This document shows positions 11,912 through 23,436 of a stretch of 64,000 nt of DNA, piece after piece. The DNA lies in the NCBI RefSeq assembly GCF_910589235.1, contig NC_060955.1, positions 554,001 through 618,000 of the forward strand, read 5' to 3'. Position 1 is the first letter of the stretch; each line of letters starts with the position of its first letter. This DNA is from Vespa crabro. Lineage: Eukaryota > Arthropoda > Insecta > Hymenoptera > Vespidae. The notes beneath the pieces were generated by a model that worked only from the letters and a program-made list of their open reading frames with translations, ran no database searches and had not been told where the DNA came from. Made by a program: the position numbers and the translations under genes.

Positions 11912-14900
11912 ATGGATAATTCACAATATTTGAAATTATTCACGAAAAAGAAAAGCATTACTAGAAGTAATTGGGGCAGATATACTTTAGACATACAATT
12001 GTGGGAAGATGAGGAACCACCTATTGTCAAAATGAGATATATAAATGATTTTTCATTTGATAACTTAGAAAAGGATGGTATTTTCTCTGATAGATTAATA
12101 GGACTTGGATCTTCATTCTTAACAAAATCACCAGAATCTGGACTTTATATTTTAGCAAAATGCATTATGAGAAAGATGGTAATAATAACATTGAAATAAA
12201 TTGCATGAATACATAACAATATATTAATTTGGCAGATCTTTTTTTTAGTCACTTACAGATATCACTGTTTTGTATTATCATCGTTATTTACAATACATTG
12301 ACTTGGCATATAATAATCTTACAAATTTAATGCCACTAAGTGGAATTCCTTACTTAATATATTTAAATGTATCGCATAATAAACTCATAGACATATTAAA
12401 TTTTACACCACCTTGGTATTTAACTTATGTAAATTTATCTCATAATCAAATAACTGAAATGTGTGATCTAAGTAGTTTTTGGAGTATTGTTAGATTAGAT
12501 TTGTCTTATAATGAAATTGAAGTTATTTTTGGACTGCACAATTTAAAGTTAGTATATAATATAAATTAAAAAATGTCTACTGTTAAATATATAATATAAT
12601 TATTATCGTATCATTTTTTCAGATATTTACAATACTTGAATTTATCATATAATTCAATAAAATATATCGAAAATTTGGATAATTTAAACATTAAAGAATT
12701 AAATTTAGAAAAAAATTGTATAACATCATATAAATATAAAAAATTGGGTAGTGGTATAAAAAGTTTAACCAATTTAAGAACTATTATATTAGGATATAAT
12801 AAATTATCTAACTTAAATTTCTTCCAAGTAAACATTGTTTTCCTCCATTAATCATATTTTATTACATGTATATATAATTATGTATAATTATGTATATATA
12901 ATTATTCGAGTATTATATGTGTAGGATGCATGCAGTTTGCGTTTCGTAGATTTGAAATTTAATAAAATTGTAGATCTTTTAGAAGTATCAAATTTAAAAG
13001 GATCGATATATGAAATAGACCTTAGAGGTAATGCATGTGCAAAATGGCCCAATTATAGAGATGTAATTTTATTTACTATTCCAAGTGTTATGTTCATTGA
13101 TGGTGTCGAAGTATCTGTTACAGAAAAGGTATAAAAAAAATAGGAAAGCATCCCAGGATTAAATATAACTATATACATATATATACGTTTTTAATTTTGT
13201 ATAGATATCTGCAGCAACTATATTTACCCCATCATTAAGTTTGATGACTGCACGTAGTATCACTAAACTAACTTTATTAGAGCATTTGAGTACTCCTACA
13301 ATAGATTCACATGTAATTGCATATGATAAAATTAGACCACCATTATTAATATTGACTGGTCCATCTGCAGTAAGAAAGAGAAAATTAGCTTTACATATAT
13401 CATGTGCAATTCCTAATAAAGTAATATTCATTATTTAATTTCATAATTATATAAGAACAAAATAATTTATTTTTTCACATGCCTCTTTATATTTACATCA
13501 GATAAAATACTGCAAATGGTATACTACTAAAGAATCAAAAACTGGTGAAAATGCAGATGAGTCATTTATTTTTGTAAAACGAGAAGATTTTAATGAAATA
13601 GCTTGTTGTGGTAACTTTTTAGGAATCCAAGAACTATTAGGAAATAGCTATGGATTTCGTTAGTCATAAACTATATTTTACATCTAATTCTATTTTTTAT
13701 TTTTCATTATCTTGCTAAATATTTTCATTAAAATATTTAAATAGATATGAATGAAATTGCTTCTTTGATAATAGAAGAAAAAATTGGTATAACTCAAGCA
13801 GACTTACATACAACTATGCAAATATACAACCGTTATTTAAATGTTAAACCTATTTTGGTAATTACAAATGATATTACTCAACACAAACTTCAGATAGAGA
13901 ATAAATTTAATATTTATACTTGGATTCGAGATAGTGTAGGTGATTTGCTTGCTGTTAATATAGGCAAATATACATATGTAAAGAAAGAATCCAAAAACAG
14001 TATATTGAACTTTATTTCAAATATTATAGAGCAGGTAAAAAAACATAGTTATATATTAATTATATACTATTAACAGAATTATATATTAGTTGGAATACGT
14101 CTTTATGAGAAATATATATATTGTACAGATAATGAATAATTTAGAATTACCTGGATATAGTATGTTTGTTAGACCTCAAGGTTATGGAGCAACAACAACC
14201 GATATAATATATGAAAGTAGAACTACATTTCCAAAACTGATAAAAATTCAAGAACCAACTGACATGTACCAACAATTGAATGGCTTAAAGGTAATATATA
14301 TATATACACACACATACATATTTTTATATATGTATATGTAAATACATATATATTTATATATGTATTTAATTCATATACTTAGTGTAAAAATTTATACGTA
14401 GATCTTGTTAGACGAGGAATCAAATGTAGTTATACACAATATAAAATCTAAGCATAAAAAACAAGGAACAATTATGTACCAGTACAAAAACAATGATAAG
14501 ATAGAATACAAGATTTTTATTGATGATGATTCCAATGAGACTATTTCTAGTCAAGAAACATTACTAACTGAAGTAATTCTACATTCTTTAAAAATAATTA
14601 GTTGTAATAATAATATGGAAAAGAGTATTTATTCTTTTTTACCATATTGAATTAAACAATAATCTAATTTGCAAGTAATAATCTTTGTTTGTCATGTAGC
14701 AATGTGAAGATAATGATAGTAAAAAGTCAGAAAATTTAAAACGTATATTTGTTGAACTTATTTTGCAAACAAGGAAGATATATTTAGAACACCATGAAAA
14801 AAATCCTGGTTTTTTTTCTCTTGTGGTAACATATATATATTCATCCTATTCAGCACATATCAGTATTGAAATATTTAATATTGCCCAATACTCTGCAAGG

Positions 14901-15300
14901 GACACTAATCTCATTATATTAACTCGTTTATCATATATTTCAGTTATTAACAGATGATTATATTGAAGCATTCAATGGCTTGAAAAATTTTATTCGAAAA
15001 ACATGTATAAAGAAATTATTTCAAAATCTGGAAAAAACTCCAGAAATTAAGTATCTTCTACAAGTGGCTATTCCTGATCATGTTCAACATATTATTGATA
15101 AAATGAAAAAGTATGATACATGGTTCCTAATCAAATGTTGTATTAAACTTTTACTAGTATTTTAAAATAATTAAGAAACAACATTGATTACAATTAATAA
15201 TAATTTTAAATTAATTTCTTTAGTTTTCAGAATTTTTATTATTTATGATTAATTTTGCAGATCTTTATCTATTGACAATATAAGACAAAAAAGATATTAG
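11912..15300 (+). CDS. LRGUK: Leucine-rich repeat and guanylate kinase-like domain protein (LRGUK-like)
   Basis: Exons: 11912-12178, 12249-12547, 12623-12827, 12925-13128, 13205-13420, 13502-13658, 13745-14034, 14129-14290, 14402-14572, 14700-14825, 14944-15110, 15261-15300, giving 767 aa. If the last intron (GTATGA…TTTTGCAG) is not spliced, the frame instead ends at 15165. Residues from about 95 to 325 carry SDS22-like leucine-rich repeats (YLQYIDLAYNNLTNL, YLIYLNVSHNKLIDI, YLTYVNLSHNQITEM and further units) closed by an LRR cap (WPNYRDVILFTIPSVMFIDG). From about residue 365 a guanylate-kinase fold follows (PPLLILTGPS, then LLGNSYGFHMNEIASL), but its P-loop reads GPSAVRKRK, so nucleotide phosphorylation is unlikely. 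About 250 C-terminal residues have no family I recognise. The vertebrate homologue acts in sperm head shaping and axoneme formation (family knowledge); a testis role here is inferred. The end of exon 9 at 14572 is chosen by frame and is less certain. Confidence 0.8.
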
Positions 15301-16084
15301 AAACAAATAGCACAACAGTATGATAAAAAGGACACTAATATATATTTTACATGCAATTAAAAGGGATATTAAAATTCAATTTTGTTGATTTATTTATATA
15401 CTATAATTATACATAATGATTGCTATAACTATATCTTTTTTTATCAATACCATTTTTATTAAATATTAATTTACTATTAAGAACTAAAGAATCAATTAAA
15501 ATTAAACAAGAATCCTTATATTATAAAATTATATATTTTGTACTTATAAATCACAAAAACCACAATATATATTTCTTAATTTTTAAAAATATATTAAGAC
15601 ATTTAATACTGACAATATGATTTCACACTATAAAACATATTCTTATAAAATAAGAGATATATGTGTTTTTTTTAATAATATACAATTGTACAAATTAAAA
15701 ATATATAATTTAAACATGTATATATGCTTTTGGACAATGAGCTGTTTATCTTCATTATTCTTTTTTATTAAATATTTTATATATCTAAATATATTATCTT
15801 CATTTTCTTTTCTTTAAAGTGTAGTAAAAATGCAAGATGACAAAATTTGTAAAATATACCCTATAGGGTTGTATATTTTTATGTTTTTATCATTACAGAA
15901 TTTTATAAAATTATAAAACTCTTCTTTTTATAAAATTATATCTATTTTCAAAATATACAACAATTTCTATATGTCTCATATTGTATTTTTGTACGATAGT
16001 TCTATTTTCAATTTAAAAACTTTTAGTATCTATAAAAACGTAAAATTCACATTTCAATATTATTGCCATAAATATAACCATGAA
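15301..16084. other. Convergent intergenic / 3' UTR region
   Basis: About 780 bp of AT-rich sequence between the 3' ends of the LRGUK-like gene and the zinc-finger gene. It must hold both 3' UTRs. Open frames here are short, AT-driven and without recognisable content. Confidence 0.6.
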
Positions 16085-18729
16085 TTATATATGCGTGTCA
16101 TCTATTATAACTTGATTATTAATCGGAATGGAGACATTAGAAGATTCTATTATGATTTTTAAACTTGTATTATAATTTTTATTTCCTACAGACATTTTAT
16201 GATCATTAAATGTAATAGTTACAGGAGTTGTATCACCTTGTGATGAAGAATCTTGTAATAATAAGAATTCTGTTTCATTATTAGTGGAATTTAACTTTGA
16301 TTGATTTATTTCTACCCAAGTTTTACTATTATCAGAATTAATATTCTTTAAATTCTGCTGTTGATTTTTATTATGTAATTTATAAAGTTTTGATTGTTCA
16401 AAGGATTGTAGACTACAATTATAATTACTTACTTTTTCTGTGGTTGTAATATTGTTATTTGAATTGCATTGTTGTTTTGTATGCTCATTACATATGTGCC
16501 CTTTTTGATATAATGAGTTACACTGATTGCACCTATGCATAAATATCCAATGAGAAACAATATTTAATATTTATTTATATATAAATACATAAATTAAAAG
16601 ACATAAATGATACTTAAAAATCTTGAACTGACATGTTTTGTAATTTTTCAATATCTTTTGCTGATGCCTCTGATGTATTATGTATTTTTTGGTGAGCTAG
16701 TAAATTATATCGCTCTGCGAAACGTTTTCCACATAACATGCAACTATATGGTTTTTCACCTGTATGTACTCTCATGTGTCTTTTTAAATGTGATGTAGAA
16801 AGCAGTGATAAATCGCATACCTTAAAAGAACACATTAAATTTCACTTTGTATAAATGCTTTAACCTTCATATGGTAAGCTATACATACATGATTAATATA
16901 GATGATCACTTACATGACATTGATAAGATTTTTTTCCAGTATGGGATAAAGCATGCATGTTGTATGATGTATGATGTACAAATCTTTTACCACATAATTC
17001 ACATTGATATGGTGTTTCTCCGGTATGCATTGGTAAATGTCTCATTAATGCGCCTTTTTGAGTAAAACATTTTTTACAAAAGCTACATTGAAATGGATTT
17101 ATTCCATTGTGCATACCAATATGTATTTCTAAAGCATGTTTGTGTTTGTAAGCTTGACCACATTTTTCACACATATATGGTCTTATATTTGAATGAGATT
17201 TAATATGTGTCTTTAATTCTGCAGATGTTCTCCACTTTTTATTACACGTAGGACATGTATATTTTAATGGTTTTAAACTATATTTTGATATTCTTCCCGA
17301 TTTCCAAGAGGCAGAATTTAAATTGATTTTGTTTTTCTCACCCATGGAATTAATTTCATTACTTTCAGCAAATTTATTTTCTGAAAGATAAAATTTTTAT
17401 ATTTATAATGGAAAAAAAAAAAAAAAAAAAAAACATATTGAATATATTTCTTTTTGACAGTTATTTATAATATATTATAATATAGTTATAATATATTAAT
17501 TTTAACTTGCCTGTAATACATGGTGAATTATCTTTTATTTCTGATCTATTATTATCGATCTCTTGTTCAAAAGTATTTGATTTTAATGTCTCTACATTAT
17601 TTTGTGGAAAAAGGGAGACATCATTGAGGAAGTGTCCTATTTCATTTTTATATGAGACTGGTAAAATGTTAACACAATCTTGATCTTCAACGTGTGCTTT
17701 TGAAGCATGTGTATTTGCAAGTGAAATATCAGTAAATACTTCCTTACATTTAGAACACTGATACAATTGTATATCATTATGTTTCAATAAATGTACATTT
17801 AATTCATCATTTGTCTTAAATGATTCGGTACAGAATTTACATTGATTATAAGATATTTCTTGTTCTGTAATATTGCTTTCTTCTATACAATCATTAGTTA
17901 AAATAGACTTATGAAAATCATTTTCTAAGATTTTTACATTTAAATCTATAGATTTATTATGTATTTCAGTCTTTATATTTTTATTTACATTGTTACTATT
18001 TTTATACTCCACATTACAATTATTATTGGTTTTAATATTTGAATGTATATTATCCAAATCTTTGCTATCAATTTCTGTTTCTTCTTTAAAAATATCTTTT
18101 GTATCTATCAATTCAATATCTTTAATGTTATTAGTGGTCATATTTCCATTAAATGTCTGTGAAATTTGTTCAAGTGAAACATCTTGCATGAATGAAGTAG
18201 AAGTTATATCTGCAATATTTTTCAAACCATTTATTGTCTGATCTATATCTCGTTTAGTTGTTTGAATACCATCCAAAATTTGAGTATTGTGTAAAAGATA
18301 ATCAGTACTATTTGTTAACATGCGTCTAACAAATTTTTTCTTCTCACCAGACTGATAAACTTTTAAAATCTCACAACGAATATTTGTAACAGTCCATTGC
18401 GCTTGTTCTAACATTTGAAATAATTTATAACAGCGAGGACAGATATAGGAGCTATGTAAATTAGAAGTTGTTGGTCTGAGTTCACGTAACGCAAAGCTTG
18501 CTAATAATTCACCGTTGTGAGGAAGAGACGTATAAAAAATATTTACACAGGAAGACACATCAATATTTATATTACAAATTACACAATATGAATCTGGCAT
18601 TCCCATTGTTATCATCTCACTTTGCACAAAATTTATTTTTATTGCTTCTTTTCTTGATAAAGAAGATGTCTTTTTTCTGTATGACGGGATATGTATAGAT
18701 ATGTAATAACGTACGCTAAACATGTACAT
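16085..18729 (-). CDS. ZAD-like C2H2 zinc finger protein, probable transcription factor
   Basis: Exons: 17511-18729, 16914-17380, 16633-16820, 16085-16532, giving 773 aa from the first ATG. An ATG at 18615 (735 aa), which puts the domain close to the N-terminus, is a reasonable alternative start. The N-terminus has two separated cysteine pairs (YCVIC near residue 50, YICPRC about 50 residues on), as in the arthropod ZAD dimerisation domain. A long acidic, Asn-rich linker follows. There are two C2H2 fingers at the end of exon 1 (YNQCKFC…H, YQCSKC…H) and six more in exons 2-3 (TCPTC, MCEKC, QCSFC, QCELC, QCHVC, SCMLC), some with TGEKPY-type linkers. The C-terminal exon gives CNQC/HICNEH and an Asn/Ser-rich tail. 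Intron 1 has a GC donor (CAG|GCAAGT). The exon 3 donor (AT|GTCAGT) just avoids an in-frame stop at 16614. It lies head to head with RRS1. No one-to-one orthologue named. Confidence 0.85.
17409..17432. repeat. Poly(A) run in zinc-finger gene intron 1
   Basis: A run of about 24 A on the plus strand, T on the sense strand, within the GC-AG intron about 30 bases upstream of its acceptor. It contributes to the pyrimidine tract. Confidence 0.85.
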
Positions 18730-19172
18730 TATTTTTTTTCTACTATTGAAAAATGCATTTTCAAAGAATTTAACAAATATTTCAACATTTAAAGGCTACA
18801 TTAAGACCATATTACTTATGAAGTACGCCGCATACATAACCTTCATCTAGTTTGAGTGAAGAACGTAAATCATGAAATTTCAGTTACATAATGAAAGTAT
18901 TACAATATAAACACGAAGACTATATTATTAATAAAAATAATCAGTGCGATATGTGATGTTTATAAAAAGCATAGCCCGTGTATTTATTAATTGAAAATAA
19001 AAAATATCTAGAATTTAGTAGCATTCACTTATTTTTTATACTAGTTGGTAATGCAGATTCAATGAGTACGGTATAGTGAACGTTAGTAAGTTGGTAAGGA
19101 AATCATTCATGTTCGTGCGTTGAAAGTTATAACAATCAATAATTGAATAAGAGTGAAAATTTATTTATTATC
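18730..19172. promoter_or_regulatory. Putative bidirectional promoter, zinc-finger gene / RRS1
   Basis: The divergent starts of the zinc-finger gene (minus) and RRS1 (plus) are only about 440 bases apart (560 from the alternative start). Both promoters must therefore lie in this interval or overlap the 5' exons. I see no TATA element at a convincing spacing. The inference rests on geometry alone. Confidence 0.45.
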
Positions 19173-20657
19173 ATGGATGTTGTTAATTCAATATTGGAAA
19201 ATGAAGATGCTGTATCAGAATCTAAAAAATATACGACGATTCATAAAGATATTGAGCCTGAAATCGATCTAGGCTCACTCCTTATATCTGATACTAATGC
19301 TTTAGATTCAAAAAAATTAAGGTAATTAAGTTTATAAAATAAATCTATAATCCTAATTTAATTTATATGTATATACACTAGTTCTTTAGCATTTATAAAT
19401 ATATCTTTTATAAAATATTTAATCTTTAAATAAAAGAATGTAAGATTTAGGATATTTATGTTAACCTATATTTTATTTGTACATAAATGTTATAGTTCGA
19501 ATTCAAATACTTATCTACAACAGTTAACAAGAGATAATGTTCAACTTCTTATTAATGCTGTATGGAGTCTTCCTACCGAACGTGTGGAAGAAGCAATAGT
19601 TGTTCAATTGCCAAAGCCTCAATATGTAGTTCCACGAACTCGTTGTATACCAAAACCTAAACCTTTAACAAAATGGCAACAATTTGCCAAAGAAAAGGGA
19701 ATAAGAACTAATAAGAAAAATAGGACAAAATTGAAATGGGATGAAGAATTACAAGTATGTCTTTCGTTTTCTCCGACATTTGAAATTTATCATGGGACTA
19801 ACACTGAAACTACTTCCTTTCATTTATTAAATAAGTTTATTTTTTGTTTTTTGTACATATTATTTCCTCTGCTATGTTTTAATTAAATATTGCAATATTA
19901 ATAATTATTATTGTAGAAATGGATGCCCAGGTATGGTTATCAACGGACTAAAGCAACAGAACAAAAAGAATGGCTTGTGGAAGTTGGAAATGATAATAAT
20001 CCAAAAGAAGATCCATTTACTGCTATGAGTGCGAGTAAACGTGAAAGACAATCTAAAAATGAATTACAACGATTACGCAATATAGCTAAGTTGAAAAAAG
20101 TGAAACTACCACAAGTAGGTCTTCCTACTGTAGAACATTTTCCCAAATCAAGCCAGCTTTCTACAGCTGTAACAATAGCACATCAATCAACAGCATCTTT
20201 AGGGAAATTTCAAGAGAGGTAAATTTTTATTGGAGAAAAAATATTATTTGAATATATTATTTAAATATATTTTCATACTTATAGATTACCAAAAGAAAAA
20301 GATGCGAAAGGAGTTTTAACAAAATTGCCGGGTTTGAAGAGAAAGCCTAAAGAAATTCCATTGAATCTAAAAGATGAAAAAGAAAAAAATAAAGATTTAG
20401 TAAACAAGATTCTTAGTAATAAAAGTATCATTTTAAATACGGATTCATCTTCAGTATCTACAGTGTAAGATATAAAAGAACAAAAATATCTTTTTTTTAG
20501 AGTATCTTATTCTAACATTTAATGAATAAATATATATTTATTTTATAGGAAAAGAAAGAAAGTAACAAGTAAGAAGAGCAAAGGTTCGAAGAAACCAAAA
20601 GCTGGCAAAGGCAAAAGAGATATGCATATGAAAGCAGGTGGTAGAAAACGCAGATAA
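19173..20657 (+). CDS. RRS1: Ribosome biogenesis regulatory protein homolog (RRS1)
   Basis: Nucleolar factor that with Rpf2 brings the 5S RNP into the pre-60S ribosomal subunit. Five exons: 19173-19321, 19496-19754, 19917-20218, 20285-20464, 20549-20657, giving 332 aa. The RRS1 core is clear: DLGSLLISDTNALDSKKLR, then DNVQLLINAVWSLPTERVEE, LPKPQYVVPRTRCIPKPKPLTKWQ, FAKEKGI, KNRTKLKWDEELQKWMPRYGYQR, and the middle segment DPFTAMSASKRERQSKNELQRLRNIA. The C-terminus is lysine-rich (KRKKVTSKKSKGSKKPK…GGRKRR), typical of nucleolar localisation. The upstream frame is open into TTG codons but has no ATG, so 19173 is the start. An AATAAA seven bases after the stop (20664) may be a polyadenylation signal. 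Confidence 0.96.
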
Positions 20658-21712
20658 ACAAAAAATAAAGCAATATACATGGTATAACATTACTTTTAGA
20701 ACAAAATATGATAATAAATTTTGTTATATTATTCAAGTTACTTAAGTAATATTATGCATTTATATATAAATATATATAAAGTATATACTGTGTATCTCTT
20801 TTATTCGATCCATACATGAAATTAAAGTATTGTTTATTGATTTTATTAGTTTGTTAAAATTAATCATTTACCCATTATATTTACATATTATGTACAGCTC
20901 AGGAGTATGTCCTGGAAAAAATGAAAACTTAATAGTCTAATAGTCATCTAAAACACAATCATAGATTGTTGTAATAAAAGTTATCAATTATCTTTCTCTT
21001 TATCACATTTTTGTCTACTAGTTTTTTGATTATCTTACTACATACAGTTTGACCCTTTTTAAATAATTCCATAATGTTTATACATAAAATTATTTAATTT
21101 AATATTTCTACTAAAACTTCAACTGTAGTCCTTAACATTTGTGTATAAAATATCTCTAATAATAAAGTATATAGTATAAATATTAAAATAAAAATGAAAT
21201 ATTAAATTATATTATTAGAAACGCTTTTTGAAATCGCTTCGAAACTGCTCAATATTACGTTAATTGCTTCGAAGAAATTTGTTCTGGACAGAGCAGTGAT
21301 CTAGAAGAAATCATTTGTTTTTCTATGCTGTTCGTCGACATTATAATATGGTAATGCAAGAAACACGGTCGCTGCAAAGTTGTTTACTGATTTATAAAGT
21401 CGATAAGTTTGTTTAATTTAAAATATATAAATACATATAACACATTCCTGATGTTCACTGCGTACGTCAAGTTAAAATAGAAGTGGGGGTAGTAAAAACG
21501 ATGGATACTATAAACGAAAAGTAACTTGTACTTAGTTACTCAATTTAAAGGTTATGTATTACTTCAATCAATTATTGCTTATAAGTGAATATTAAATGAA
21601 AGACTCTCAAAAAATAAAAATTCTTTATAGAATGTAAAGAAATACTTAGAAAAGAATCAATACTAATATACACAGCCTTACTCTTGAATGGTGTTGACAA
21701 ACGATGTAAAAC
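20658..21712 (+). other. Intergenic, RRS1 to ELMOD2-like
   Basis: About 1.05 kb, AT-rich. The left part is the RRS1 3' flank and the last 400 bases are the likely promoter/5' UTR of the ELMOD2-like gene. No coding or RNA gene seen. Confidence 0.6.
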
Positions 21713-22654
21713 ATGTTTCTCCAGCATATATTGTCACTGATATATTGGTATTTTAGACCGTTTATAAAATGGTTTTTAAGACAAACGACACAAATGTGTG
21801 AACTTCAAAGAATTTGTTATGGACAACCTTCTGGAGCTCCTAGGACACTCGCAATTGAGGAATCTCTACAGCAATCAAAAAATGCTAATATCAAGACTTT
21901 AATTACTTATTTAAATGATATTGCAAATCATCGCGGTATAACCATTAAAAGTGAACGTAAAATCCTAGAAGAGGCAATTAGAACAGTATTGGTGGCTAAA
22001 AATGTAAATCCCACAGCCCATCCTGATTTTGCCAAATCATTTGGCAAGTGCATAGAATTAATTTGGGGTTATCGCCAACTATGTGTAGAATGTGAAGAAC
22101 TTAGGAAAACACCCTATGATGCTGATAATCCAGAACACGAACTATTGTTATTGAAATTGTGGAATTTACTTATGCCTTATGATCCTTTGGATGCTAGAGT
22201 AACAAAACAATGGCAGAATATTGGCTTTCAGGGAGACGATCCAAAAACAGATTTTCGTGGAATGGGAATATTGGGATTAGAAAATCTTGTTTATTTTGCT
22301 CAAGAATATCCTAGTGCAGCAACTCATGTTTTATCTCATTCTACTCATCCACATTATGGTTATGCATTTGCTATCGTTGGTATAAACCTTACCAGTATGG
22401 CATTAAAATTATTAAAAGATGGTACTGCTAAGACACATATCTATAATTCGTCAAAGACTTTGCCAACTATCCGTGCTTTTCATCAGTTTTATTGTTATCT
22501 TTTTTATGAATTTGATGGATTTTGGATTGAATCAAAACCGAGCAATATGATGGAATTTTCTTCTATACAAGAAAAATTTGAAAACAGCATTAGAATGGCA
22601 TTATCTAATTCATCAACCACATTAAGGATAAATGTATCTGTTGATAATATTTAG
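21713..22654 (+). CDS. ELMOD2: ELMO domain-containing protein 2-like, Arf/Arl GTPase-activating protein
   Basis: Single uninterrupted coding exon of 313 aa, close to the 293-334 aa of vertebrate ELMOD1/2. These proteins are non-canonical GAPs for Arl2, Arl3 and Arf GTPases. The ELMO domain spans roughly residues 110-300. The most conserved block is QWQNIGFQGDDPKTDFRGMG followed by LGLENLVYF, which holds the candidate catalytic arginine (in DFRGMG). The N-terminal about 25 residues (FLQHILSLIYWYFRPFIKWF) are hydrophobic/aromatic and may associate with membrane, as in ELMOD2. An in-frame TAA just before the ATG sets the start. ELMOD1 versus ELMOD2 cannot be separated with certainty. Lack of introns is unusual among the neighbours, but the gene has no poly(A) tail or other retrocopy sign that I can see. 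Confidence 0.92.
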   Translation: MFLQHILSLIYWYFRPFIKWFLRQTTQMCELQRICYGQPSGAPRTLAIEESLQQSKNANIKTLITYLNDIANHRGITIKSERKILEEAIRTVLVAKNVNPTAHPDFAKSFGKCIELIWGYRQLCVECEELRKTPYDADNPEHELLLLKLWNLLMPYDPLDARVTKQWQNIGFQGDDPKTDFRGMGILGLENLVYFAQEYPSAATHVLSHSTHPHYGYAFAIVGINLTSMALKLLKDGTAKTHIYNSSKTLPTIRAFHQFYCYLFYEFDGFWIESKPSNMMEFSSIQEKFENSIRMALSNSSTTLRINVSVDNI

Positions 22655-23436
22655 CACAAATCTTGAAAACTATGCTTCATGTTCATAGATATCTGAAAGA
22701 TAATTATATTATCAATGGTAGTATGCACAGACCATTCCTTATTTTGTTATATACAAAACAATGCATTCAAAAATTTGATAGTTAAGATTACATTAACCTG
22801 TTCATGGTTATTACTATAACTCATTTTAAGAAAGAGAATGATTTTGCAAAATATAATGTACAAATACTTCAATACAACCTGTAATTGAAAATTTTTAAGA
22901 ATTTAACTAATTTTTAAACTAACTTTAACACTTTTAAATTAAACACTGATAATTAATATTTTTGGCTATAATTAATTAATATACACAAGGAAATATGTGT
23001 ATAAGAATATTTATTGAGAAAATGTAGAAAAAAAATATAATAGTTCAGACATGTTCTGTCCTTATGACAGTGAGACATTAAGCATAACAGATTATGACTA
23101 TAGAAAAACTTAAAAAATCATGTTTATTAAACATTTTTAATATGCATTATATATTGTGGGTAATTTTAGGATATCATTTAAATATTACTGTATATTTTTT
23201 CTCCTATTATTACCATACATATACGCCATAATTATCATTTATACTATGTAAACACTTTTTTATATCTAGTATATATACAATCTATTATATTTTAAAAGAA
23301 GTTACTATCTCGACACTTTCATTATTTCTATATGTAATAAACTATCTAGTCATTTTTTATAAAACATTTTTTTTCCATATATTACCCATAACATATATAT
23401 ACATTAATAGAAGGGAAAAAAAAAAAGTAGGAGTGT
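22655..23436. other. Convergent 3' region, ELMOD2-like and TMX-like genes
   Basis: About 780 bp of AT-rich sequence between two converging genes, presumably their 3' UTRs. Nothing else recognised. Confidence 0.6.

Noticed and set aside
14402..14650. LRGUK-like reading frame ending at 14650
   Set aside because: Reading through gives a premature end. Donor GTAATT at 14573 joins in phase to the next exon, which continues an open frame.
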